Part shown: positions 13,079-24,988 of the stretch, piece after piece
Position numbering within the stretch: position 1 is the stretch's first letter
How the letters are laid out: each line of letters begins with the position of its first letter
Assembly (NCBI GenBank): GCA_963978895.1
Contig: OZ022246.1
Span: 1,643,605 to 1,707,604 of the forward strand
From: Erpobdella octoculata
Taxonomy: Eukaryota > Annelida > Clitellata > Hirudinida > Erpobdellidae
Reading direction: 5' to 3'
Length of the DNA stretch: 64,000 bases
Notes under the pieces: generated by a model
Databases searched by the model: none
Told to the model about the DNA's origin: nothing
Seen by the model: only the letters and a program-made list of their open reading frames with translations
Translations under genes and position numbers: made by a program

Positions 13079-13635
13079 GTAAGTAAGTATGTATGTATGT
13101 ATGTATGTATGTATGTATGTATGTATGTATGTATGTATGTATGTATGTATGTATGTATGTATGTATGTATGTATGTATGTATGTATGTATGTATGTATGT
13201 ATGTATGTATGTATGTATGTATGTATGTATGTATGTATGTATGTATGTATGTATGTATGTATGTATGTATGTATGTATGTATGTATGTATATATATATGT
13301 ATTATGTAATTTCTATTATGTATGTGTGTGCGTGTGTAGTCGGGTGAATAAATACAACAGTTCTGTAAGACATCTTGCATATCCCAGAAAGCATGGATGA
13401 GATAACATCTGTGGAAGTACCATGTTTTCTGAGCCAGCGTAAGAAACGCGAATGATAAAAACTAAAAACATCTTTAAATCGGAGACGCTGTTGTGATATT
13501 TTGACTCATTCGGTTTAATGTTTTTTGGCCGCAAATATACTTACCGATGATGATTATATGAAACTCAAAAAGCAAGAGCAAAAAATTAAAAAACCCAATT
13601 TAAAATTCCACAACAATTAAGCAAATTGGATAAAA
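8909..13635. other. Intergenic region between FBXL7 and agrin, repeat-rich
   Basis: No gene is recognised here. The region includes the FBXL7 upstream DNA and a direct repeat of agtaccaact/gtggggaccacaaaat at about 9740-9800. A more GC-rich island lies at 9923-10090 and is treated as a doubtful exon. TG-rich DNA lies at 10600-10630, and (TA)n at about 11193-11217 and 11551-11573. G-rich degenerate repeat sequence lies at 12640-12840. The long TATG array follows. Confidence 0.6.
12993..13290 (+). repeat. (TATG)n tetranucleotide array, about 290 bp
   Basis: About 70 units of TATG with one short interruption (aagtaagtaagtatg) near 13073-13088, passing into TATA at its right end. All long frames here (Met-Tyr-Val-Cys on plus, Ile-His-Thr-Tyr on minus) are by-products of the array. 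Confidence 0.97.
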
Positions 13636-16600
13636 ATGTATATCACCACAAATTACGCTACTCAAATCACGCTGCTGTCTTTAGTGAGCGCAATTGTCAT
13701 TGATGCCATTTTGTCGTCTGCGGTGGCCGGCGTTACCGGAAGCAACAAAAATGGAGCTGATTGCACCGATGAACCGATCGAGCAGCGCGTCAGAAAAGCT
13801 GATTTCGTATTCACGGGGACCATACGAGACATCCGCCACAGAGATGATTCAAGTATTGAATCCGTGTCTGTTGAGATCAAGAGAGTTTTTAAAGGTGCTG
13901 GCAGACTCAATCTCCTGTTCCTGTCAGAAGTCCAGGGGAGATTCTTACCAATGAGGCACAAAGTTTGCACCGTAGAAGGATTCGATAAGCCGGAAATTTG
14001 CTACAAAAACACGCGACAATTTGATACATGGCTGTTTTTCGCCAATCCAAAAGGAGGAAAACTCTTTTTGACTTCTTCTCTGACAAAGATTTCTCTTGTT
14101 GCCATTACCCAAGCTGAAGCTGCTGCAAAAGGTTGAATGAAATAAGTTTTTGTTGCATGCAAACAATTTTTTGTCAAAGCTCATATAATAAATTTTACAG
14201 GAATAATTGTTTTTAAAATTTATTTCATTTTAAATTGTAATTAATAATAAATATTCAAAAACTACACATGAGAAATGAATTTGTCTTTCTTTATCGTCTT
14301 CTGTACTGGTCTTTGATTACTCTATCATCTTCTGTACTTATTTTTGATTATCTTTTTTTATTTATGCATAAAAATCACCAATGTTGTGTTATCAGCTTTT
14401 TTAAGTGCCTAATAAAGATTATATTTCAACTTTTACAGTCGCTCAGATTCCATAAAAAATATTTTCTCCAAAAGGTTAATTGCTGTATGTAAGGTTTGTG
14501 TGTATTAGGTTGTTGTATCTGAAAACAACTTCTGGTCTTTATAAAAATTAATTTTTACTTTGGTGATTAATACAACACGAGAAATATATGTTTCCTGGGA
14601 AAATAGAAGTTTGCGTTTTTATTTCTTCATCTTAAGATCTGAACCAAATAATCTTGTCGAAATAATTGTTAGGAATAATTTGTGTGATTGTCTCATCTAA
14701 AATTGGTTTAATGCTTCAAGTTGTTTTTTTTTAATTTTTGCAATGGGATGTATTTTCATTAATTTTCGATATCTTCCACTCTTGACGATTGAAACGATTG
14801 TAATAATTTAATTGACTACACAAGCGTCATGGTACCAGTTTTTTAATTCCCACTTTTAAAATTTTATCACCAGGACGACCGTACATTTCCGCGAAAACCG
14901 CCTACTTCCACCACAGAGGTGAGCTAATACCATTTGAACTTGACTTGTTTAGATTTAGTAGAATGATTGGCTCATCTGGCTATAAACTGTAAAAAAATGT
15001 AATACGATCTCCAGATTCTGTGCCGGTATTGCGGAGCAGCGTGCACTCGCTCGGAGATTTTCACGGAAGATGTTTCATGGAGTTATTTAACAACCTTCTT
15101 TATTTATGATTTATCTGAGATTTTCTTGATAGTGGATCAAAAAGAAATAATTGAAAAACAGAATAAAAATTGTTTTTTATAAGCTATGTTTATGACATCA
15201 GTTTTTTTTTTATAGGCAAAATGATCCTGCTGCTACTGAGCGTGTATTGTTGTTATAATGCACAGCAAGCTACATTATTGGTTAAGAAATACCTATATAT
15301 ATTATATATATATATATTATATATATTGCTTTGTGGTTCGGGCCGATAGAATAGAACCACCGTGTATCCTCCTATGCGTGTCGTAAAAGGCGACTAAAGG
15401 GAGGTTCGCAGGAAGGGCATCCGGGTAAAACTTTGCTCCAAATTCCATATGGGTAACAAAACAAAGAATTTCATGCCGGCTCGGACGTCGCCTGGTTAAA
15501 CAAGGTCTACAAGGTCAGCGCTTCCTTTTCTGGGCCTAGACGGAAGTGAAAAGTTAGCTATGGGCTTGAGGAAGAATTTATGAGCTTGGCCTGAAGCGAC
15601 AGTCTGCCATGGATTGTGACTTGTGGAGGGGCCTGATATGGAAAAAACGTCCAACCCTAGCATAGCGTGGAATAGAGACGTTTAAAAAATAAATGATGAT
15701 GATGATGATGATATATGAAACTGGTTTCGCTAGGGTTTTATGGGATCAATCCGATACACTTAGTTGTATCTGGAACATCATTTCAAGTGCTAGAACATTC
15801 GTTGCCAATTTGCTTTTCAATTCCTGATTTATTTATTTGTTGTGTGTGTGCGTGAGTGAGCGAGAGAGGAAAATGTGTATTAAATAGTTTTTTTGTTTTT
15901 CATTCCCATCATTTCATTCGTAACAAACACTTGAACTTCATATTCACCTCATTCATTCTACCACAACTTCTTGTTTACCTCTTGTGATGTTTCATTTTAC
16001 TGCTACCACACGCGTTTGCACACAGGATCGGACGAGTGCCTGCACAGGGCGTGCCCCTTCGGAGGTCAGTGCAAGAAAAACCTTCTCATGGGCTTCTTCG
16101 AGTGCAGGTGCATATCGGAGTGTGCCGAAGACGACTCGGACGAGGAGGACGATTACTCCGACGACGACGACAGGAAAGGTTTCTGCGGAAGCGACGGGGA
16201 AACTTATCCGAGCATCTGTCATCTCAACAAAACGGCATGCATCTCGCAGAAGGAAATAACCATCGCGTACAAAGGAGAATGCGGTATTTTTGTACTTTTG
16301 TTTTCTTGCTATTCTCATTGATTGTAGGTTTTTTTGTCGTTGCTGCTATTTTTGTTATCAAAATTAATTTTCCTTGACTCACGAAGTGTAAATGAAAGTT
16401 TTATTTAGTCTTTTATTCAGTCTTTTTATCTATATTTAGAGTTCTTACCTTATCACTTCATCTGTATAACTTGATATATATGTCTGTATGTGTAAACAAT
16501 GTAAATTATTTCGATGGCTTCATACCAGTGCATTGCGATGCATCAGATCAACAAACGAAAAAGAGCAATGCCTGGTTAGTTGATATAAAATAGGCACGTG

Positions 16601-19600
16601 TTAGCATCTGTTTTGCTTGAAACATGGCAAATGTCAGGAGCGAGAGAGAGAGAGAGAGAAGAGTTTTTTGTTCAAAAGAGGAAGAAAGAGAAAAAATGCA
16701 GCAGTTGTGCATTCATTTATATTTCATTTTAGCCGACTTTCTCTACTTCATCTTCTTTTTTAGCCGCTATATAGTTAAAAAAAAGAATTTGTTAGCTAGC
16801 TGTTACGACCTTGGGAAGTAACCACCACTACTACTACTACTGGGCGCAATTGTAGGCCTTCTTGTTTTGATGTGTTGTTTGTTATCTTAAATTCATAACA
16901 AAAAACTGACAGTTTAAAAAATGGGAACAGACCGGGTGGTTCTGTTGTTTTTTCTTTGTTTTCTTATCAACTTGTTTTCTTTTGACCTGCTTGGTCATTA
17001 CAAAACTTTTTCTAATTTTCATCTTATTATTATTATAATTATTAAATAATTCTAGAATTAATATAAATTATATTTAATATAAATTAGAATTAATATAAAT
17101 TAGAATTAATATAAATTATATTTCTGTTTATAGAAAATTAATTCATCTTTTTTAAGTCTATTTTTTAGTTATATTTTTTATTAAAATATTACTTCTCTGC
17201 ACCCAATAAATAAATGATTTAAACCGATTCTTACAATCAACCAGAGGATCCTTGTGCCAAGGTCACGTGTCTTTACGGTGCCCAGTGTGCCAGGAGAGGC
17301 CTGTCGCATGAATGCACCTGCAAGCTGGACGACACTTGTAGCGAGAGCTCCTCGGAAAACAACGACATCGAGAATGACATCGATTCCACCGATGAGGACG
17401 ACGACGATGGAGGAAAGAGCGGCATCGTTTGCGGAACTGACGGCCTGGAGTACGGGAACGTGTGCGAACTGAACCACAGGCAGTGCGTCGAACAACGAAA
17501 AATCGAAGTGGCCCGTCACGGATACTGCGGTTTGTTTTCTCCCCTAAGAGGAGTATCCTAAAATTGCTGGATTTTGTTATCTTTTTCTATTAAGGCAATT
17601 CAGGGGTTTGAGCTAAATTCACTTTTAACCTTCGGCGTAGATCCCTGTCGGAGCTTGAGGTGTTACCACGGAGCTACATGCGTCATCAGAGACGATGAGT
17701 CGGCATCTTGTGCATGCCAGCACGAATGCTCGGGCGTACGTTGTAGTTTTCTCTACGTGTAATTTTTTTACATTGTAATTTTCTTTACATTGTAATTTTC
17801 TTTACTTTGTAATTTTCTTTACATTGTAATTTCCTTTAAAGTTTTTTATTTTAAATTAAATGCATATTTTAGATACACATTACATCATTTCTAATTAGTT
17901 TTTTTTTTAATTTGTGGGGAAACACATGGTTCAGCTGTGTTAGCAATCCTCTTCTGTAGTTTGAGAATTTTGTATATCACCTGATTGATTCAACCTCAAA
18001 TTTGTATACCTCTACGACAGCAGTTCTTTCTCAGGTACTGAAATCGGGTACTGCTTGTTATCTATATATATATCCAGGTAGTGCGAAAGCAGTGCGGCTC
18101 CGACGGAGTCACGTACGACAACCTGTGCTTCATGGAGAGAGCCTCGTGTTTGAAACAACAAGAGATCACTCTACAACACAATGGACCGTGCGGTCAGCAT
18201 TAGATTTGTTTGTTCTTGAAATTTTTTTTTATAAGAATTTTAAGGCCAGCACAAAAAAAATATATATCTATACGGGGTGTCCAAAAAGTTTCGCCCGATT
18301 TTATATTATTAATGAATGTAGATTTTAGAACATTCCGTTAATATTTATCATTGTTTCTTTCGTATCGACCATTGTTGCATCTTTGGCTTATTCATAGATG
18401 TCATTGTGCTTGTAGTTCTAATTCATCATATAATAAAATTAATTGAAAATCTACATTCGTCCGATTTTTATAAAATCAGACGAAATTTTTGGACACCCTG
18501 TATAATCGATTTTACTGTATGATTATTTCAAAATAATGAATACGCTGAAAAGTCGTATCGACGTCGACTCTCGTTGCAGTCGTGTCGTGTCACGATGAGG
18601 AGTGTCAGTACGGGAGTACCTGCACCGACGGAAAGTGCTCGTGTCCGGTCGAGTGCCCCGCGACCGAGGAGCCGGTGTGCGCGACCGACGGCGGGACGTA
18701 CATCAACGAATGCGCCCTGCTCATGTACGCCTGCAGTCAGGGTCTGCCGATAACCGTGGCCTACTTGGGGGACTGTGAGGAAGATGCTGGCTCTCAAGGT
18801 TTATTTGCATTTCTGCTTTTAATGTTTGCTTTGCGTTTATTCGAGCTGTTTCAAGTGTTTGCTTGTACATAATGTACATTTTGAGTACTGGTAAGTTACC
18901 GTACTGCACGTGTTCGATTATGTACGTGTTTGTGCGCGTGTGTGTGTTTGTGCACTCACGTAAGCATGTCTTTCAAGGCGTGTCTTTCAAATACAGAACA
19001 ATGATGATGAACTTGCATTTTTTTAGATGAGTAAGTTTACTTGCAATTCTAGCTGTTTTTTCAGCATGCTGGTGCATATTTGAATTTTGGAGTTGTCTCT
19101 GAATTAGTGCTTCTTTGTTAGAGAGAGAGAGAGACAGAGAAAGACATAAAGAAAAAGAGACAAAGAAAGAAAGAGAGAGAAGAAGAGTCAAACAGTTGTA
19201 CTCGGCTTTTTGAATTGATGCTTCTATTTCAGTGGGAATGCAAAGGGGAAGAAGCACTTTCTGCTAAAACAGGAGTTAAAATATGTTTCCAGTTTCAAGA
19301 CAACAGCTTCTTCATTATAACTTTCTTCATTATAACTTTCAGATGTCTCGATTTTCACCTTCGTCTTTTTGTTTGTTTGTTTATTTTTTATTATTTCAAT
19401 ATATAAAATTCGATGTTTGATTTTGTGAGATTTATTTCATATTTTTTCTCCGTTCAATTTTAGCACTTTGCGTGGTAGCCGTCAATCTCGCGATTTGTAC
19501 ACAAAAAGTGTATGTGCAAGGTGGATGGATGTATGCAATAGGCTCCTTTATTTGCAGTCGCAACTTCTTTGTTTGCAGACGATTAACAAAATCAACGCTT

Positions 19601-22600
19601 CTATTAACACTCATGCAGCACAACTTAAATGTTTGCGTATGCGTATCATTGTGCGCGTATATTCTTGGATTGCTTGTTCTATTCAATGGGTTGTTTGATA
19701 AGAGATACTAGCACATGTCTTTCTTTATTTCTTCTTCCCTCCATCCCATCCTGTTCTCTGTTTTGTTATCATTGGTTTTATTAGTGTTTTTTTTGTTATT
19801 TTTTAAAGTGCATGGAAGATAATTTATATATATATATATTTATTTATCTCGAAAAATTATCTCTTTTTACGAGTGCAGATATGTGCAACTCGCTGACGTG
19901 TTTGTACGGAGGCAAATGCGATGTTTCGCTGACCAAAGGAGAAAACTGCGTCTGCTCGTTCTTCTGTGAAGATGCCAGGCTTGTTTATTTTTAAATTATT
20001 GCACGTTATTATCATCGTATACTCCGTTGTGCAACCCGGTGGCGGCACAGCGTGGGGGGGGAGGTGGTTCGCACTGGGCAACACTTTTGAAGAGACGGGC
20101 AATTTTTTGAAGAAATAAAAGTCGATTAGATGTTACCCCCACCCCACCCCAGTCATGGATTTTATTGAAGAAAAGTAGATTAGGTTTTACCCACCCACCC
20201 CCCCCCTAGTCATCGATTCATTTTGGAGGTTCTTGTCCCAAGCCCACTGTTTGCATTATCTTATTTTTTGTTGTCTCATATGTAGGCTTCTTTTTAAAAT
20301 TTGAACACTTGTAAATAAACAATTATTGTTCGAAAGATCTTCTAAAAGATGTGTTTTAATTTTTATTGAATAATTACGAATATAATAATAATAATAATAA
20401 TAAATCCAGGGAGGAAGTATGCGGCTCGGACGGTCGGATCTATGCGAACGAGTGTTACATGATGAGAGCATCGTGTCGTAAACAAACCAGCATCCAATTG
20501 AGACCCGTGGAATTCTGCTCCGGTTGGTTTCTGACAGTTCTTTGTGGTTCCTTGTTGTTATCTTATGATATACAGTGGTACTCCCCGCGAACGACTTCCC
20601 CATTTACGACCCTCTCTCATTCCCGATAGTTTTTTTGCTGACGGATTTGTACATATCTACATTGGTTGCCCCCCCTTTAAGATCCCCTATTTATGACAGG
20701 ATCTTTGGGACATTTTCAAGGTCATAAAAAGAAAGTATCGCTGTAATAATAAAATCTTATATGTTTTGTATCGGAAAAAGTTTGCTGTGTCTGGTTTGTT
20801 GAATTTACGATTCTTGTTTACCGTTTGATCGAAGCAATTGGGTTACCAGGTAGTTGTAGTCTTTTGAGCAAGATGGCTGTTTTTATTTATTTCTCGGAAG
20901 GTGTTTAATTTTGTTTTTGTTTCGAACGGTTTAAAAGAATCTCAGGAAGAGTTTTGCGACGGGTTCCTGGTGACGCGCAACCAGTCGACCGGAGAGGAAT
21001 TGTCGTGTACGATCGAGCTCATCAACAGCTGTCCGCCGAACGCCTACTGTCACACCATCGGGGACCAAGGCAGGTGCTGCGAAGGATGTTAGTTTACTTG
21101 TTATGAGTTTACATTTAATTCTTACATTTGATGAACATAGGAAAGTAGGACAGACATTCATTCAAACTGTGAAGGTTCAAACCCCATCACCACTTTATTG
21201 GTCAAATCTTTTTTCCTGAATAGTGAATATCTACATCTTCTGATAAAATAGTATTGTCTTTTAACAAGTATTAAATGAGTCTTAAGATAAGTGTTTAAAT
21301 GAATTACGTTTCAAGATCAAGTGGTGTCCGGATGCGAGATGAGCAGGTTCGGATGCTGTCCCGACCAGACCATGGCTGCCCTCGGTCCGGAACATTTCGG
21401 GTGCGACATCGACGGTGAGTCAACATTTTTAAGTTATAGAAATCAGGGCTCGTAGTGTGACTCTTCATGCTATTATACCATTATGGCGGCACTGTAACTT
21501 TTTTGGAAAAACTTTTTCACTTTCACTTTTGATTTTTCACTTTCACTTTTGATTTTTCACTTTTAATCGATGACTATTCAAGATGATAGTATTATTTAAT
21601 AATTTCAAAACCAGACGAGACAGCATGCCAGTGCAACTCTCTCGGATCCGTCGAGCCGTCCTGCAACCTGGAGACGAGGACGTGCGAGTGCAAGCCGCAC
21701 GTCGGGGGTCTCAGGTGCGACAGGTGCGAGTCCGGTTATTGGGGCTTCCTGGGCATAGCCGAGGGAGAAGAAGGATGCCTAGGTTGGTTTGTAGAGATAT
21801 GCAAACGAGCGAGCGACGCGGATTGTTACGGAAGGGAGTTTTTATTCGTGATTTACTGATATTACGAGTTGTGCAATGTCAGAAGATTTCCAGGCATGAA
21901 TGGAATCTTGGCGTTCATCCGCTGGTTGTTTTTATTAGCAGTTAAAAATTAAAACTGAAAGTTGAGAAGTATTGAATGTTTATAGTAAATATATATGGAA
22001 ATGGATTTGTGAAGTAAATGTCAGATGATCTATCACACATGAAAACAGCAATGCTAGTGATCAATGCTGTCTATTAACATGAGCGAATTTTGTTTGTTAA
22101 TATTTAAATTAATATTTGTCAACCTGTTTATTCATTTTTGTCTCAAAATATATTCATCATTGCCACAAACACAGCCTGCGACTGCAACGAATTTGGCTCG
22201 ATAAGGGAGGACTGCGACCAGATGACGGGACAGTGCATGTGTCTCGAAAACGTCATCGGTGAGAAATGTCACTCGTGCTCTGACGGAACTCCCGTCACAT
22301 CCGACGGTTGTCATCCGAGTATGTTTTTAAATCTATTCGAATATTTTTATTTATTAAAAACGAGATGCCGCATGCTGGGGAATTTATTAAACGACCAATA
22401 ACCGGGTCATAAAATTGCTCTTGAAACATTTGCCGCTTCAGTTCTTTTCGAAAATGTGAAATCGACAGCAGTCTCCAAACTTTTTTGACCCCAAAATGAT
22501 GCCGATATGTTCAAAGCATGTGTTCTGGTCTTTGCATGCAGCAGAACAAGAGATGAGCATTGAAATTGAATGTCCAGTATGGGATGAAAATTATTTTTGA

Positions 22601-24988
22601 TAGATATCGATGATAGTGAAAATTAAGTATGGGATGAAAATTATTTTTGATAGATAGCGATTATAGTGAAAATTTAGTATGGTATGAAAATCATATTTGA
22701 TATAAATGGAAATGCGACTGATATAATACAAACCTCGTTCGAAAAAAGTTGACTAAATAGGTTACTGAATACGCCACGATTGTTTATTAGCATTTACATC
22801 TGTGTTCCTCTATATATATAGATATATAAACAATCTTTTTGTTTAAACTTGACCAGATGGCCTAAATATTCCGCCAACCCCGTTTCCTACGTCAGTCGAA
22901 ACGCAGAGATGGTCGACTTCCTCCGACAAAAAAAGAAACCCTGCAATATCTACGAATGCTCTAAAAATAACTAGTACAACAAAGCTGTTTACAAAAAGAA
23001 CAAAGGTTTCCAAGCCCACCCGAGAGTTGCCTCCAAATCAATCAGCCACGCCTACGGAAAGAACAAAGGCATCCAAAAACGGTGCCAACAAAACTAAAAC
23101 TTCAACGACCACAACTGCTGCTACGACTACTCTTACCACTACCTCGTTGCCAACGACGACTGAAGATATCAGTAAATATCCAATTTCAAAACATTACGTT
23201 TCCAAACTAGAGGCATAGAAAACTTTTGATTTCTCCTCGCATGTTACCTATGAGATGCGGTTTTCTTAACAGGCTCCACGGACTACAGAATTCCTTACTT
23301 CGGCGGCGACTCGTTCATCCAATTGAAACCACTGGACCACGGCAATAAACGCCTGAACATCGAACTGGATTTCCAGTCTCTCGGCTACGACGGGCTGATC
23401 TTCTATGCCGGACATTTGGATGCCAAAAAAGGGAGTTTCATCTCTATTGCCATCAGGAATGGTTCATTGGAATTTAGGTAGTTTATTTTATTTGTGTAAA
23501 AATCTCGAAACACTTTCTTCTTTAAAAGACGTTGACTTTTGCTCATCAGCTTTGTTTATTTGTATATATATCTATGGAGTTATTGTTAATCATTTTTCGC
23601 ATCTGCTCTCCATAAAGATATCAATTGGTCAATGCAGATATTCAAATAGCTCTTCCCGATTTTTAAAACAACTTGCTGATAACGATTGTACCCAATTGAT
23701 TTTATATAAGAGTTCTTTTTCTCACTCTGGTCATTTTTTCTGAAATTCTTTCAATCATCTTATGACCGAGCACTCTTGCACGCCTCTTAAATATCATCTC
23801 ATGAATATTGATTGATTGAAGTAATTATTTATCTCTACTACTAAATTTTTTCACTTAAAATGTCTTCTATATCATCTCCATGTTCATAGAAAGCGCTCAC
23901 TGTCTTTACACTTCCACGTTCGACAGGTACGACCTCGGCAGCGGAACGACCACGTTGAGAATTCCGTCGAGCATAAAAATAAATTATTTGCACAAAGTCA
24001 ACGCCATAAGACAGGAAAGGGATGGACTGCTGAAACTGGACGACGATTTGACGGCTGCGGGTGTGAGTCCGGGTCAGATGAAGACGCTGCACGTCGGAAT
24101 GCCCTTGTACCTGGGCTCCGTGCCCGATAAGTCTATCGTGTAAGTCTTGAATCGTTTTTTTAGAGTTTGCACTTTGTAGAAGATCGTTGCTTAAGATTGC
24201 TATTAAACATTTTATCATACGTAAAATGATAGAAACGTAAATGGAAAATTTGCTATTCCATTTTTGTTTTTTTTTAAATTTGCAGTAGACAGAGGAACGA
24301 CCACGTCGGAATCGGTTTTCACGGCTGCATCCACTCCCTGAGAATAAGAAGCTCGGAAGAACTGGACCACGAGTACGACCTCGCCAAAGCCTCCTCCCCC
24401 GACATAGTTTCCGACAGGAAGACCTGTGAGTCTCTATTTCCCGGTGCAAGAAAATTTATTTTAATTTATTATAAAAAAAGCTGTTGGTTTTATGTAGTTT
24501 ATCGAGTTTTTATTTTATTTTATAACATTTGTCAGATGACTGCAGAGAGACGTGTACGGATGTTAAATGCGATGCCGGAATGTCGTGTCATGCCAGCGAA
24601 AACATCACATTCGCCTGTGAATGTACCGATAAACGCTACGGTAAGACGTTCTTGATCGGTTTGAACGGGATCCAACTGTTAAAGCCATACTACTGCCATT
24701 CTGCTGCGTGCGACTGAATATTAATGAATATTGCTAGTAACTCGTAATCTTTTATAAAGTGCTACATAATCAAATCGCTGCCAGGGCTCGTGTTTACCGT
24801 AAAAAGTAAAACGTTTTCACAATTACGAAGAATATTTAATAACATCTTCATGCGATTAATGTTTCGTTGAACTCATTCCGTGACGATGTTAACTCCGTAC
24901 AGGTCTCGAATGCGAAGAACACGACGAAGAGGAAATCGTAGACAACGTGGCCAAGGTGATGGATTTAGACAAAAGAAGATACTACTAA
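13636..24988 (+). CDS. AGRN: Agrin, short form (heparan sulfate proteoglycan core, 19 exons)
   Basis: This is a secreted basement-membrane protein that links laminin to cell-surface receptors. Exons: 13636-14131, 14874-14918, 16026-16283, 17245-17529, 17641-17735, 18078-18192, 18580-18798, 19879-19978, 20410-20522, 20938-21087, 21316-21414, 21615-21782, 22175-22318, 22857-23171, 23273-23477, 23927-24139, 24286-24425, 24536-24640, 24903-24988; total 1116 aa. Domains: hydrophobic signal segment about 10-30; NtA laminin-binding domain about 40-165; five follistatin/Kazal domains, about 182-266, 267-361, 362-431, 432-504 and 505-575, each with a C(G/A)(S/T)DG motif; Cys-rich segment 576-658; two laminin-EGF domains 659-762; Thr/Ser-rich linker 763-867; one laminin-G domain 868-1053; one EGF-like module 1054-1088; acidic tail. 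Vertebrate agrin is about 2000 aa with nine follistatin domains, SEA and three laminin-G domains, so this gene is much shorter. Most introns are phase 1. FS1 and FS2 carry Asp/Glu/Ser inserts. The NtA domain excludes perlecan. The 45-nt second exon is inferred from splice sites and phase. Confidence 0.92.
15325..15712 (+). mobile_element. 3' end of a non-LTR retrotransposon (LINE-like) with (TGA)n tail
   Basis: This 390-bp block in agrin intron 2 carries a motif familiar from non-LTR retrotransposon 3' ends (gtcgtaaaaggcgactaa, then ggaagggcatccggg). It ends in aaataa followed by a (TGA/ATG)n tail at 15691-15712. No reverse transcriptase frame remains. The class assignment (LINE versus a SINE sharing its tail) is inferred. 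Confidence 0.6.
18271..18502. mobile_element. Tc1/mariner-like MITE (232 bp) in an agrin intron
   Basis: Long terminal inverted repeats are visible. The left end reads tacggggtgtccaaaaagtt, and the reverse complement of the right end reads tacagggtgtccaaaaattt. The similarity runs about 55 bases inward to gaatgtagatttt on both arms. The ends begin and finish with TA, the Tc1/mariner target. TACAGGGTGTCC-type ends are typical of that superfamily. No transposase frame is present. Confidence 0.85.
19979..20409 (+). other. Agrin intron with a probable GC-AG boundary
   Basis: Joining ...CEDA to REEVCGSDG in frame requires exon end 19978 followed by GCTTGT and acceptor atccag at 20409. A GT alternative exists, with donor after CTT at about 19983 (GTTTAT) and acceptor cagggag. 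It has a poorer donor and gives ...DARL joined to EVCGSDG. Both keep the frame, so the boundary is unresolved. Confidence 0.5.
20041..20235. repeat. G-rich duplicated segment
   Basis: Two diverged copies of a roughly 60-bp unit (ttgaagaaa ... gattag ... ttacccaccc ... agtcatggatt) lie side by side at about 20108-20165 and 20160-20220, next to a G-run. The block lies inside the probable GC-AG intron and looks like decayed mobile DNA. Confidence 0.5.
20573..20743. mobile_element. pogo/Tigger-like MITE (171 bp) in an agrin intron
   Basis: The ends are CAGTGGTACT on the left and, as reverse complement, CAGCGATACT on the right, each flanked by TA. Both arms share a further TATGAC/TTACGACC theme about 30 bases in. 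CAGTGGTAC-type ends with a TA target site fit the pogo/Tigger branch of Tc1/mariner. There is no internal coding frame. Confidence 0.62.
22567..22700 (+). repeat. About 55-bp tandem repeat, three copies
   Basis: Successive copies of a unit containing gtatgggatgaaaattattt and tgatag...gatagtgaaaat occur in the intron before the Thr/Ser-rich linker exon of agrin. Confidence 0.7.

Noticed and set aside
12919..13400. Long open frames (MYVC and IHTY repeats) on both strands
   Set aside because: They are produced by the TATG array, which is open in several frames by its composition.
15016..15110. Possible extra agrin exon after a ctccag acceptor
   Set aside because: It is open in phase but has no credible GT donor before a stop, and FS1 joins correctly without it.
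15222..15300. Short frame starting [11 protein letters not shown], resembling a signal peptide
   Set aside because: It runs into a TA repeat, has no continuation, and overlaps no splice pattern.
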